Source: Micromonospora sp. NBC_00389
GTDB lineage: Bacteria; Actinomycetota; Actinomycetes; Mycobacteriales; Micromonosporaceae
DNA: 64,000 nt
Assembly (NCBI RefSeq): GCF_036059255.1
Contig: NZ_CP107947.1
Span: 7,130,001-7,194,000 of the forward strand
Direction: 5' to 3'
Shown here piece after piece: positions 54,459 to 64,000 of the stretch. Positions within the stretch are counted from its first letter, which is position 1. Each line of letters starts with the position of its first letter. The position numbers were made by a program, and so were the translations under genes. The notes under the pieces were generated by a model that worked only from the letters and a program-made list of their open reading frames with translations, did not search any database and was not told the origin of the DNA.

Positions 54459-54486
54459 CCCCCCCCCCCCCCCCCCCCCCCCCCCC
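54459..54486. repeat. 28-base poly-C homopolymer inside tnpB 3' region
   Basis: An uninterrupted run of 28 C (28 G on the tnpB strand) between codons for TSLRDG and the element end. With 28 G, tnpB loses its stop and reads on antisense through the DUF692 gene to 53350. A run of 27 or 30 would give a nearby TAA at the IS edge. It may be a slippage-prone contingency tract or a sequencing/assembly error. Confidence 0.85.
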
Positions 54487-55629
54487 ATCCCGTAGGGAGG
54501 TGATCGCATGTCTCACGTCGTCAGCACCGGCACGGTCGCGCTCTACCGTGGCGAGGATCGTCCTCGCGGCGTTCGCGTCACGGCAGGCGGTGAAACCGCA
54601 GGCCGCGCACTCGAAGACTCTGACAGCCAACCCGATGCGCTGCTTGGCTCTCGCCGCGCACGAGGAACACGTCATGGTCGTGTACGCGGGCGGAACCAGC
54701 ACCACCTTCCGGCCCGCCCGCATGCCCTGCTGGATCAGTTCCCGCTTGGCCGCGCCGATCGCGGCGTCAGCGGCCTTACGTGCCATCGTGGACCTGGCCA
54801 GGAACGTCGGTTTGAAATCCTCCACGGCGATCACCTGATGGTGGTCGACGACCCGTTTCGCCCACTGCCGGGAGTCGTGGCTGTTCTGCCGGGCGGATTT
54901 CTTGTGCAGCTTCGCCGCCGCGCGCTTGGCCCTGCGGTAGCCGTTCGACTGCGCATGGCCCGTCGAGCGGCGTCGGCGAGCCATCTTCCGCTGCGCCCTG
55001 GCCAACTCGGCGGCGCACCGCTTGCGATGCCCGAGGTGCGGCAGGTCGAATCGGGCGTCGGTGGTTGTGGCGGTGACCTTCACGCCCCAGTCAATGCCGA
55101 TTGCCCCGGACGCCTCGGGTGCGGCGGCTGCCTCGCGGCGGACGACGAACGACGCGTACCAGTGCCCGAGGCTGTCTTGGTAGACGCGCACGCTGGTCGG
55201 CGGGAACGGCAGATCCCGGGACCACACGACGGGCACGGTGATCCCACCGGCAAGGCGCAGCCGCCCGTCGGCGATGGTGAAGCCGCGCATGGTGTATTCC
55301 ATGCTGGGCAGCGACCTTTTACGGGTTTTCACCGTCGGCCGTCCACGGCCTTTTACGGTGAACGAGTGGCGCAGCGATGCCGCGTAGGTGCGCAGGGTTT
55401 GTTGCTGGGCGACTTGCGAGCCTTCACGCAGCCACACGTTTCGGGCACGGGCTTCGGTGAGCATCTTGGACAGGGCGCCGAAGGTGGGCTTCGCACCGAT
55501 CTTCTGCTGGTGCACGGCCTCGTTCCACAGGAATCGGCAGCGGCCCCACTCGGCGAGCAGTGCGGCCGTCGCGGTCGCACCGGGGCGCAGCCGGTAGGTG
55601 TAACGGACTACCTGCAGCACGGCATTCAC
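54487..55629 (-). CDS. tnpB: TnpB RNA-guided nuclease (RuvC-like) of IS605 element
   Basis: Conserved part about 381 aa. The RuvC triad is present: IGIDWGVKVTATT (Asp), VIAVEDFKPTF (Glu) and CRDANAART (Asp). The zinc finger is TCSSC and FECAACG. TnpB uses a short RNA from the element's right end to cut matching DNA. The reading frame continues through the poly-G tract; its true end depends on tract length, with TAA at 54405-54407 in the frame of a 27- or 30-base run. GTG 55629 start; GTG 55620 is an alternative. Confidence 0.8.
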
Positions 55630-55658
55630 TCTAGAACACGGCGTCGCCTAGTGCCGGT

Positions 55659-56053
55659 GTGGATGAGGTCAGATCCAACAACAACGTCGTCTACCGCTGC
55701 AAACACCACGTCGTGTGGTGCCCGAAGTACCGCCGCCCCTCCTCACCGGGGCAGTGGACGACCGGCTCAAACAGATCATTCGCGAGGTGTGCGCCGAACG
55801 AGACGCTCCCATCGAGGCAATCGAGACCATGCCCGATCAGGTCAACCTGCTGGTCGTCTGCGACCCGCAGTACGGCATCCACCGACTCGTCAAGCAGATC
55901 AAGGCCAGGTCGTCGCGACTTCTGCGGCAAGAATTTCCGCACCTCAAATCCGGGCTTCCAACCTTGTGGACCAACAGCTACTTCGTCGCCACGACCGGCG
56001 GCGCGACCTCAGAGGTGGTCAAACGCTATGTCGAAAACCAGCGCGACGTCTGA
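55659..56053 (+). pseudogene. tnpA: Degenerate TnpA (IS200-type Y1 transposase)
   Basis: The protein continues from frame 55659 (NNVVYRCKHHVVWCPKYRR) into a different frame from about 55735 (LTGAVDDRLKQIIREVCAER), so one base is lost near CCGCCCCTCCTC. The HUH motif, normally MPDHVHL, reads MPDQVNL, so both metal-binding His are gone. The tyrosine region (VVKRYVENQ) remains. Both changes predict loss of transposition activity. Confidence 0.85.
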
Positions 56054-56104
56054 AACGGTCCCTTACCTCCCCACGGCAAAAGCCGGGTTTCTCGGGACCG
56101 ACCG

Positions 56105-56668
56105 ATGACCGACGCACGCGACGGCACCGGCGCGCGGCCACCCGTCGATCTCACAAGGCTCGCCGACCGGCAGGCGGAGCTGGTGGCGACGCTGGTCGCC
56201 GGAGGGCCGCCACCGGCGGGGTTCGCACCGGCCCAGCTCGCCGCCACGCGGGCGGCGCTGCTGCGCAAGCGGGCTGGCGAGGTGGCCCGGCACTGGCCGC
56301 TGCTCGCCGCCGGCCTCGGCGCCGGCTGGTCGTCGACCTTTGCCGGCTGGGCCGCCGGCCGTCCCACCGCTGGCTCACTGCGGGACGGCTGGGACCTGGC
56401 CCGGGCGCTGCGCGAGCGCGGCGCGCTGCCCCCGGCGGGCGCCGAGGAACTGGCCGCCCGGGAGGCCCGTCTGCGCTATGACGGGCGCCGGGCGCCGAGT
56501 CCGCGCCGGCTGCCGGCGATGGCCCGCGCCGGCGGCGCCGTGGCGGTGCAGATCGCCGGCCGGGTACGCCTGCTGCGCCCCGCCCCGCGTCCACCGGCGG
56601 CACGGCCCGCCGCCGATGGCGACGGCGCACCGGATGCGGCAGGATCGGCGGTATGGATCTCGGACTGA
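56105..56668 (+). CDS. SCO6045-like C-terminal domain, separated from DUF692 by IS
   Basis: 187 aa. RLADRQAELVATLVAGGPPP, LRKRAGEVARHWPLLA and REARLRYDGRRAPSPRRLPA resemble the domain that follows DUF692 in SCO6045-type actinobacterial proteins. This may be a partner or substrate-binding domain. It begins with ATG directly at the IS end; the codons ACC GAC GCA are in frame with the interrupted DUF692 reading frame. The C-terminal 40 residues are disordered. The end overlaps the SDR start by 16 bases. Confidence 0.72.
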   Translation: MTDARDGTGARPPVDLTRLADRQAELVATLVAGGPPPAGFAPAQLAATRAALLRKRAGEVARHWPLLAAGLGAGWSSTFAGWAAGRPTAGSLRDGWDLARALRERGALPPAGAEELAAREARLRYDGRRAPSPRRLPAMARAGGAVAVQIAGRVRLLRPAPRPPAARPAADGDGAPDAAGSAVWISD

Positions 56669-57414
56669 CCGACCGGGTGTACGTGCTCACCGGCGCCTCC
56701 CGCGGCCTGGGCTACGCGACGGCGCAGTGCCTGGTCGCCGACGGGGCCCGGGTGGTGCTCTCGGCCCGGGACGCCGACGGGGTGGCCGCCGCCGCACAGC
56801 GGCTGGGTGGACCGGAGCGGGCGGTCGGGCTGACCGCCGACCTGGCCGACCCGGAAACCCCTGATCAGCTCGTCGCGGCGGCCCGGGAGCACTTCGGTCG
56901 GCTCGACGGCGCACTCATCTCGGTCGGCGGCCCGCCGCCCGGCAACGCCGCATCGGTCACCGACGAGCAGTGGCGGCACTCGTTCGAGACCGTCTTCCTG
57001 GGCACCGTCCGCGCGGTACGCACGGTCGCCGGCGCGCTGCCCGAGGGCGGCGCGATCGGGCTGGTGCTCTCCACCTCGGCCCGCGGGCCGGTGCCCGGCC
57101 TCGGCATCTCCAACGGCCTTCGGCCGGGTCTGGTCGGGGTCGCCAAGGACATCGCGGACGACTACGGCCCGCGCGGCGTACGGGTGGTCGGCCTGCTGCC
57201 CGGCCGGATCCTGACCGACCGCAACCGCGAACTCTTCGCCGCCACCGGCGACCCGGAACGGGCCCGCGCCGAGGCGGAGGCCAGCATCCCGTTGCGGCGC
57301 ATCGGCGACCCGGCCGAGTTCGGCCGGGTGGCCGCGTTCGTGCTCTCCCCCGCCGCGAGCTACCTGACCGGCCTCACCGTACCGGTCGACGGTGGCGCGC
57401 TGCGCGGGCTGTGA
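56653..57414 (+). CDS. Short-chain dehydrogenase lacking YxxxK
   Basis: 253 aa. Nucleotide-binding TGASRGLG, an ISVGG strand and C-terminal SYLTGLTVPVDGG are standard SDR features. The catalytic region reads LSTSARGPVPGLGISNGLRP, so Tyr-x3-Lys is replaced by Ser-x3-Arg. Similar sequences occur in a subset of FabG-like SDRs and may have altered catalysis. It overlaps the SCO6045-like domain gene. The reaction is unknown. Confidence 0.8.
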   Translation: MDLGLTDRVYVLTGASRGLGYATAQCLVADGARVVLSARDADGVAAAAQRLGGPERAVGLTADLADPETPDQLVAAAREHFGRLDGALISVGGPPPGNAASVTDEQWRHSFETVFLGTVRAVRTVAGALPEGGAIGLVLSTSARGPVPGLGISNGLRPGLVGVAKDIADDYGPRGVRVVGLLPGRILTDRNRELFAATGDPERARAEAEASIPLRRIGDPAEFGRVAAFVLSPAASYLTGLTVPVDGGALRGL

Positions 57415-57466
57415 CGCCCGGCGCGGGCCGCCGAGCCCTGGCCGTGCCGCCCGAGAAGCCCGTGCG

Positions 57467-58072
57467 GTGACGCCCGGCCCGGACCGGCGAGCCAGCGACG
57501 TTGCCGGACATCCCCGGCCGACGCGGGCGGAGCTGGCCACCGCTGCGGACCGGACCATCCCCGATGTGCTCGCGCCGGGCCTGGCGGTGCTCTTCGTCGG
57601 CATCAACCCGGGCCTCTGGTCGGCCGCCACGGGTTGGCATTTCGCCCGGCCCGGCAACCGGTTCTGGCCGGCGCTGCACCGAGGCGGGTTCACCCCCCGG
57701 CTGCTGCACCCGAGCGAGCAGGACGAGCTACCCGCCCTCGGCCTCGGCATCACCAACATGGCCGCCCGGGCCAGCGCCCGTGCCGACGAACTGACCACTG
57801 AGGAGTTGCTCGACGGGGCTCGGCTGCTGGCCGCCGCCGTGGCCCGGTACCGGCCGCGCTGGGTGGCGGTGGTGGGGGTGACCGCGTACCGGATCGGTTT
57901 CGGTCGGCCGAAGGCCACCTTCGGGCCGCTGCCGGAGCAGCTGGCCGGGGCGCGGCTGTGGGTGTTGCCCAACCCGAGCGGCCTGAACGCGCACTTCACG
58001 CCGGTCACCCTGGGCGCCGCGTTCGCCGAGCTGCGCGTCGCGACCGGTCTGCCGGACCGCCGCCCGGCCTGA
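57467..58072 (+). CDS. mug: Mismatch-specific DNA glycosylase (Mug/TDG family)
   Basis: 201 aa. VLFVGINPGLWSA is the family I motif with the catalytic Asn; LPNPSGLNAHF is the second motif that probes the mismatch. It removes uracil or related bases opposite guanine. GTG 57467 is the nearest start, though a later one is possible because the first 25 residues are disordered. The gene follows the SDR by 52 bases. Confidence 0.88.
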   Translation: MTPGPDRRASDVAGHPRPTRAELATAADRTIPDVLAPGLAVLFVGINPGLWSAATGWHFARPGNRFWPALHRGGFTPRLLHPSEQDELPALGLGITNMAARASARADELTTEELLDGARLLAAAVARYRPRWVAVVGVTAYRIGFGRPKATFGPLPEQLAGARLWVLPNPSGLNAHFTPVTLGAAFAELRVATGLPDRRPA

Positions 58073-58095
58073 GTCGGTGTGCCGCGGCGGGTAGG

Positions 58096-60084
58096 TCAGT
58101 TGGCGGCGGCCGGTGGCAGCGCCTCGTCGGCGATGTAGGTGCCCAGCGGCATGACCACCGGCTCGGGGCCGGTCGCGTCCACGTACGGGGTGGGCGAGTC
58201 GGCGACCGCGAACTGGGTCCGGTACAGCTCAGCGTAGAGCCCGCCGACCGCCACCAACTCGTCGTGCCGCCCCCGCTCGACGATCCGCCCGCCGTCCAGG
58301 ACCAGGATCTGGTCGGCGTCGCGGACCGTGGAGAGCCGATGCGCGATCACCAGCGCCGTCCGCCCGGCCAGCGCCACCGACAGCGCTCGCTGCACCGCCG
58401 CCTCACTCTCCGAGTCGAGGTGCGCGGTCGCCTCGTCGAGGATCACGATCGACGGGGCCTTGAGCAGCAGCCGGGCGATGGCGATGCGCTGCTTCTCGCC
58501 GCCGGAGAACCGGTAGCCGCGCTCCCCCACCGTGGTGTCCAAGCCGTCGGGCAGCGACCGGACCAGGTCGGCGACCTGAGCGCCGGCCAGCGCGGCCCAG
58601 ATCTCGTCGTCGGTGGCGTCCGGCTTGGCGTAGCGCAGGTTCTCGGCGATCGTCTCGTGGAACAGGTGCGAATCCTGGGTGACCACGCCGATCTCGTCGC
58701 GCAGGGAGGCGAGCGTCGCGTCGCGCACGTCCACCCCGCCGACCAGCACCTGCCCGTCGGTGACGTCGTAGATCCGGGAGATCAGCATGGACAGCGTCGA
58801 CTTGCCGGCGCCGGACGGGCCGACCAGGGCGACCATCTGGCCCGGCTCGACGCTGAACGAGACACCCTTGAGCACCGGCTCGTTGACGGTCCGATCGAGC
58901 GTGGCGACCTCTTCCAGCGAGGCGAGGGAGATCTCGGCGGCGCTCGGGTAGCGGAACCGCACGTCCCGGAAGTCGACCCGGCCGGTGCCCCGGGGCACCG
59001 GCACCGCGTCGGGCTTCTCCACGATGCCCGGCTTGAGGTCGAGCACCTCGAAGACCCGGTCGAAGGAGACCAGCGCGCTCATCACGTCCACCCGGACGTT
59101 GGAGAGCGCGGTGAGCGGGCCGTACAGGCGGGTGAGCAGCAGCGCGAGGGTCACCACCGTGCCCGCCGTCACGCCGCCGGTCACCGCGAGCCAGCCGCCG
59201 AGACCGTAGGTGAGGGCCTGGGCCAGCGAGGCGACCAGCAGCATCGCCACGAAGAAGGTGCGCGAGTACATGGCGGACTGGATGCCGATGTCCCGTACCC
59301 GCTCGGCCCGACCGGCGAACCGGCTGGCCTCGATCTCGGGCTGGCCGAAGAGCTTCACCAGCAACGCGCCGGCCACCCCGAACCGCTCGGTCATGGTCGC
59401 GTTCATCTTGGCGTCGAGGTTGTACGACTCGCGGGTGATGTCGGCCAGCCGGCGGCCGACGCGGCGGGCCGGGATGATGAAGATCGGCAGCAGCACCAGC
59501 GAGAGCGCGGTGATCTGCCAGGAGAGGGTGAACATCACCGCGGCGGTGAGCACCAGTTGGATGACGTTGCTGACCACGCCGGACAGGGTGGAGGTGAACG
59601 CCCGCTGGGCGCCGAGCACGTCGTTGTTGAGCCGGCTGACCAGCGCGCCGGTCTGGGTGCGGGTGAAGAACTGCAACGGCATCCGCTGCACGTGGTCGTA
59701 GACCCGGGTGCGCAGGTTGAGGATGATGCCCTCGCCGATGCGGGCCGAATACCACCGCTGGGCCAGTGAGAGCAGCGCGTCGGCGACCGCCAGGCCGGCG
59801 ATGAACAGGGCCAGCCGGATCACCAGCCGGCCAGCCTCGGTGCCGCCCCGGTTGATCGCGTTGATCACGTCACCGGCGAGCACCGGGGTGGCCACGCCGA
59901 TGATGGCGGCCAGCACCACGGTGGCCAGGAAGACGCCGATGTCGCGCCGGTAGGGGTGGGCGAAGGCCACGATCCGCCGGGCCACCCCGTGCTTCAGCCG
60001 GTGGGTGGAGACCTCGTCGCGGTTGCGCATCGACCGGAGCATGCTCCACCCCGCCATGCCACCGCCGGACATCGGGTTGGACAC
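58096..60084 (-). CDS. ABC transporter, fused permease and ATPase (exporter)
   Basis: 662 aa. Six-helix exporter transmembrane domain (about 50-340), then an ATPase with Walker A VGPSGAGKST, Q-loop VTQDSHLF, signature FSGGEKQR, Walker B IVILDEATAHLD and H-loop AHRLSTV. A half-transporter acting as a homodimer, or with a partner absent here. The substrate is unknown. GTG 60084 has GGAGG six bases upstream. The C-terminal 40 residues are unusual. Confidence 0.92.
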   Translation of the reverse strand: MSNPMSGGGMAGWSMLRSMRNRDEVSTHRLKHGVARRIVAFAHPYRRDIGVFLATVVLAAIIGVATPVLAGDVINAINRGGTEAGRLVIRLALFIAGLAVADALLSLAQRWYSARIGEGIILNLRTRVYDHVQRMPLQFFTRTQTGALVSRLNNDVLGAQRAFTSTLSGVVSNVIQLVLTAAVMFTLSWQITALSLVLLPIFIIPARRVGRRLADITRESYNLDAKMNATMTERFGVAGALLVKLFGQPEIEASRFAGRAERVRDIGIQSAMYSRTFFVAMLLVASLAQALTYGLGGWLAVTGGVTAGTVVTLALLLTRLYGPLTALSNVRVDVMSALVSFDRVFEVLDLKPGIVEKPDAVPVPRGTGRVDFRDVRFRYPSAAEISLASLEEVATLDRTVNEPVLKGVSFSVEPGQMVALVGPSGAGKSTLSMLISRIYDVTDGQVLVGGVDVRDATLASLRDEIGVVTQDSHLFHETIAENLRYAKPDATDDEIWAALAGAQVADLVRSLPDGLDTTVGERGYRFSGGEKQRIAIARLLLKAPSIVILDEATAHLDSESEAAVQRALSVALAGRTALVIAHRLSTVRDADQILVLDGGRIVERGRHDELVAVGGLYAELYRTQFAVADSPTPYVDATGPEPVVMPLGTYIADEALPPAAAN

Positions 60085-60185
60085 CGCGCACCTCCGGGTT
60101 GTCGGGCAGACCGCTCCGTCAGGTCAATTCTCCCGACGACTCTGACAACCTCGGTCGTAACCCGGATCTTCCCGAATGGTCCTTA

Positions 60186-60953
60186 CTATTCTCCCCGGCC
60201 GGCGAGGTCACGCAGCCGGCGGGTCTGCGCCTCCCGCTCGGCGCGCTGCTGGTCGGCATGCGACCGCCCGGACGCGCCGGCGATCAACGCCTTGATCTCC
60301 ACCACCGCGTCGCGGGCACCGGCGAGCAGGCCGGCGGTCAGGTCACGGACCGCACCGTCCAACTCGGCGGGTGGTACGACCAGGTTGGCCAGCCCGATCC
60401 GGTCCGCCTCGGCGGCGTCCAGCCGACGGCCGGTCGCGCAGATCTCCAGCGCCCGGGCATAGCCCACAAGCTCGACGAGGCGCTTGGTGCCGGCCAGGTC
60501 GGGCACCAGGCCAAGGGTCACCTCGGCCATTGACAGCTTCGCGTCGGCGGCCAGGACCCGCAGATCACAGGCGAGCGCGAGCTGGAAACCAGCGCCGATC
60601 GCGTGGCCGTGCACGGCCGCCACGGAGATGACGTCCGGCCGGTGCAGCCAGGTGAAGGCGGCCTGGAACTCGGCGATGTGGTCCGCGCAGGCCTGCTCGG
60701 GCAGAGTGGCCAGCTCGGCGAAGGACCCCGGGCCGGAAGCGCCGGCCACCGCGAGGTCGAGGCCGGCGGAGAACGCGCGCCCCTCGCCCCGGACCACCAC
60801 CACCCGAACGTCGCCGGGCAGGTCGCGGGAGAAGTCGCTCAACGCGCGCCACATGGCGGGCGTCTGGGCATTGAGCACGTCGGGCCGGCACAACGTCACC
60901 GTGGCAACCGGCCCGTCGCAGCTCAGCCGGACCCCGGTCGCCTCGGCGGTCAC
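60186..60953 (-). CDS. Enoyl-CoA hydratase/isomerase family protein
   Basis: 255 aa. Crotonase fold: GRAFSAGLDLAVAG and HGHAIGAGFQLALACDLRV supply the oxyanion hole, with a candidate active-site Glu in MAEVTLGLVPDLAG. It hydrates or isomerises an acyl-CoA. GTG 60953 was chosen as the family-typical start; the longer frame runs into the small HTH gene. No fatty-acid operon partner lies nearby. Confidence 0.85.
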   Translation of the reverse strand: MTAEATGVRLSCDGPVATVTLCRPDVLNAQTPAMWRALSDFSRDLPGDVRVVVVRGEGRAFSAGLDLAVAGASGPGSFAELATLPEQACADHIAEFQAAFTWLHRPDVISVAAVHGHAIGAGFQLALACDLRVLAADAKLSMAEVTLGLVPDLAGTKRLVELVGYARALEICATGRRLDAAEADRIGLANLVVPPAELDGAVRDLTAGLLAGARDAVVEIKALIAGASGRSHADQQRAEREAQTRRLRDLAGRGE

Positions 60954-60999
60954 CGGGCGGCCCGGGGTGCGGCGCTGGTCGACGACGCTGGGGGGCAGG

Positions 61000-61227
61000 T
61001 CACGCCTTCTTGCGGCGCCGGGCGCCGCCACGCTGACGCAGTTGCACCCCGGACTCGGTGAGCACTCGGTGGATGAACCCGTAGGAACGGCCCGTCGAGG
61101 CCGCCAGGGCGCGGATGCTCTCCCCCGAGGTGTACCGCTTTACCAGGTCCTTGGCGAGCGTCTGACGCTCGGCTCCGACGATCCGGCGACCCTTCTCAGT
61201 GCTGGTGGCTGTGCCAGTGGCTGCCAT
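61000..61227 (-). CDS. Small helix-turn-helix protein
   Basis: 75 aa. AKDLVKRYTSGESIRALAAS and TGRSYGFIHRVLTESGV form a helix-turn-helix similar to resolvase or sigma region 4 type; the C-terminus RGGARRRKKA is strongly basic. Almost identical short proteins are highly conserved across actinobacteria and are likely DNA-binding. The gene is upstream of the enoyl-CoA hydratase by 46 bases. Confidence 0.85.
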   Translation of the reverse strand: MAATGTATSTEKGRRIVGAERQTLAKDLVKRYTSGESIRALAASTGRSYGFIHRVLTESGVQLRQRGGARRRKKA

Positions 61228-61446
61228 GCTGTGTCCTCACGTCCCAGACTGTGCGGTTCGGATACGGTCCCACCTATTAGACCGCCTCGGACGATCATGC
61301 GCCAGATATCAACTCTTCGCCAACCGACACGCTATGCAATGTCAGCTTCCCGATAGCGTGATGCTGGCAACCGGCCCCGTCACACCGGCCGGGCGTACCA
61401 CCGCCGCCGCTCGGCAGCGCCCGTCGACGACCCGTACCCTGCGGTC
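61228..61446. promoter_or_regulatory. Divergent promoter region, HTH and cadD
   Basis: 219 gene-free bases. TACCCT at 61435-61440 stands six bases before GTG 61447, a leaderless promoter for the CadD-like gene. The left half is AT-richer and probably holds the HTH gene promoter. Confidence 0.5.
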
Positions 61447-62046
61447 GTGATCGACCTGTTGGGCACGGCGGCCGGGGCGGCCGTGGTCTTCGCCGCCACC
61501 GACATCGACGACATCGTCATCCTGACCCTGTTCTTCGTCACCGCCCGCCGCACCGGCCGACCGCGGCCATGGCAGATCGTCGCCGGGCAGTACCTCGGCA
61601 TCGGGACGCTGGCGGTGGCCAGCGCGGTGGTCGCCGCCGGCCTGCTGGTGGTGCCCGACCCGTGGACCGGGCTGCTCGGGCTGCTGCCGATCGCGCTCGG
61701 GGTCCGCGCCCTCGTGCGGCGCGACGACGACGAGGCACCCGCCGTGGTGGCCTCCACGCTCGGGGTGGCCGGGGTGACGATCGCGAACGGCGCCGACAAC
61801 GTGGCCGTCTACGTACCCGTGTTCCGGGCCTTCGGCCCCGCCGACAGCGCGGTCTTCCTGCTGGTCTTCGTGCTGCTCATCGCGGTGTGGTGCGCCGCCG
61901 GAGCCTGGCTGGGCGGGCACCGGAGGGTGGTCCGGCTGGTCGAGCGCGCGGGCCACTGGCTGGTGCCGGCGCTCTTCGTCGGCATCGGCTTGGTGATCCT
62001 GGTCAGCTCCGGCGTACTCGGCCGGCTGGTCAACCAGCTCGGCTGA
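61447..62046 (+). CDS. CadD-family membrane transporter
   Basis: 199 aa. FAATDIDDIVILTLFF is the CadD-family acidic motif, and GVTIANGADNVAVYVPVF is the matching second half; about six membrane helices. Relatives give cadmium resistance or export cations. GTG start with a leaderless -10. The metal cannot be inferred from sequence alone. Confidence 0.85.
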   Translation: MIDLLGTAAGAAVVFAATDIDDIVILTLFFVTARRTGRPRPWQIVAGQYLGIGTLAVASAVVAAGLLVVPDPWTGLLGLLPIALGVRALVRRDDDEAPAVVASTLGVAGVTIANGADNVAVYVPVFRAFGPADSAVFLLVFVLLIAVWCAAGAWLGGHRRVVRLVERAGHWLVPALFVGIGLVILVSSGVLGRLVNQLG

Positions 62047-62091
62047 GAACGGCCCGGTCGGACCGCCCGCAGGGCACGTCGACCGGGGCGG

Positions 62092-63696
<1,605 letters not shown>

Positions 63697-63960
63697 TTCT
63701 TCGGGCTCGCTCTCGGGGAGTGGAAGGCTGACTCGGGGCACGCGAAACGGCCGGCGGGCCCAGTGGCCCGGCGGCGCGGGGCGGTTCAGCCTTCGCAGCG
63801 CAGCACCTGACAAGTGTACCGGGCGCTCCCGGGCGGCCCCGCCGCGATTACCACTCAAGATCATCGGGTACCGGAACGGTTGTCCGGACCCGGTCCGGCA
63901 TTGAGGCGACACGGCGACATCGAAACGACAGTGACGGACATACGGCGATCGGGGTCAGCA
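63697..63960. other. Intergenic region between ABC-F and metallopeptidase
   Basis: 264 bases with divergent starts. Leader-type regulation is known for some ABC-F genes, but I saw no clear attenuator. No other gene is evident. Confidence 0.4.
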
Positions 63961-64000
63961 TGGAACTCAACGAGCGGGCCGAACTCGACACCTCCCAGGT
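63961..64000 (+). CDS. Start of a neutral zinc metallopeptidase (YpfJ-like)
   Basis: Only 13 residues are present (MELNERAELDTSQ). The N-x-x-A-x-L/I-DTSQV start is characteristic of the KPN_02809/YpfJ neutral zinc metallopeptidase family. GGGG is present five bases upstream of the ATG. The rest lies beyond the window. Confidence 0.6.

Larger units (their letters stand above)
54409..56104. mobile_element. IS605-type element with divergent tnpB and degenerate tnpA
   Basis: About 1.7 kb with divergent tnpB (minus) and tnpA (plus), the IS605 layout. Similar sequences lie at both ends in direct orientation: CTTCCCCACGG with ATGAAACCGGG (from 54410) and CCTCCCCACGG with CAAAAGCCGGG (from 56067), each able to form short hairpins. 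No target duplication is expected for this family. The boundaries are approximate to about 10 bases. It separates two parts of a DUF692-type gene. Confidence 0.75.

Noticed and set aside
53350..55629. 759-aa TnpB reading through the MNIO gene as a natural fusion
   Set aside because: The extension is antisense to a real gene and arises only from the poly-C tract length.

Overview
This is about 64 kb of very GC-rich actinobacterial chromosome with many GTG starts, ATGA/GTGA gene overlaps and probable leaderless promoters (TAnnnT 6-8 bases before the start codon). A complete conservon (cvnABCD), actinomycete-type AcnR/aconitase, a CelS2-like LPMO and a TIGR04222/DUF692 locus suggest Micromonosporaceae, most likely Micromonospora or a close relative. 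No rRNA, tRNA, CRISPR array or prophage was seen.

Layout. 0-8 kb: acyltransferase, a MoxR/DUF58/VWA operon and two bacterial PH-domain membrane proteins. 8-12.5 kb: PAP2-like phosphatase, FlK-like thioesterase, MBL hydrolase, PfkB sugar kinase and XdhC. 12.7-16.4 kb: a three-subunit molybdenum hydroxylase of the PaoABC type, divergent from its probable maturation factor XdhC. 16.7-33.6 kb: secreted and surface proteins (cellulose-active LPMO, a lysine/aspartate-rich beta-helix protein, an 1833-aa amylopullulanase, two membrane-anchored CBM2-like proteins, a permuted papain-like protein) mixed with asparagine synthetase, an aminopeptidase P and an alpha/beta hydrolase. 33.6-34.6 kb: a gene-free, repeat-rich kilobase. 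34.6-40.3 kb: secreted C39-like protein, aconitase and an ECF42 sigma factor with its YciI partner. 40.4-48.5 kb: conservon cvnABCD directly downstream of a P450 / class I terpene synthase / class II diterpene cyclase operon. 48.9-52.6 kb: DUF2630, RIO kinase, HAD, nitrilase and an AcnR-like TetR regulator. 52.7-56.7 kb: a TIGR04222 protein with a Cys/Gly tail and a DUF692 (MNIO) enzyme split by an IS605-type element. 56.7-64 kb: SDR, Mug-type glycosylase, ABC exporter, enoyl-CoA hydratase, small HTH protein, CadD, ABC-F and the start of a zinc metallopeptidase.

Three points stand out. First, the IS605-like element lies exactly between a DUF692 domain and a domain that, removing the element, would be fused to it in frame; upstream is a membrane protein ending in C-x4-C-x5-C-x5-C. 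This looks like a peptide- or protein-modifying MNIO system whose enzyme has been split by a transposon. The element carries a 28-base poly-C tract in tnpB and a dead tnpA (frameshift, HUH changed to QVN). Second, the AcnR-like gene and acnA lie about 13 kb apart but share a 17/20-identical palindromic site upstream, which predicts autoregulation plus control of aconitase. Third, the P450/class I/class II terpene operon has a DxDTT class II motif and degenerate class I motifs, and predicts a diterpenoid made next to a G-protein-like conservon.
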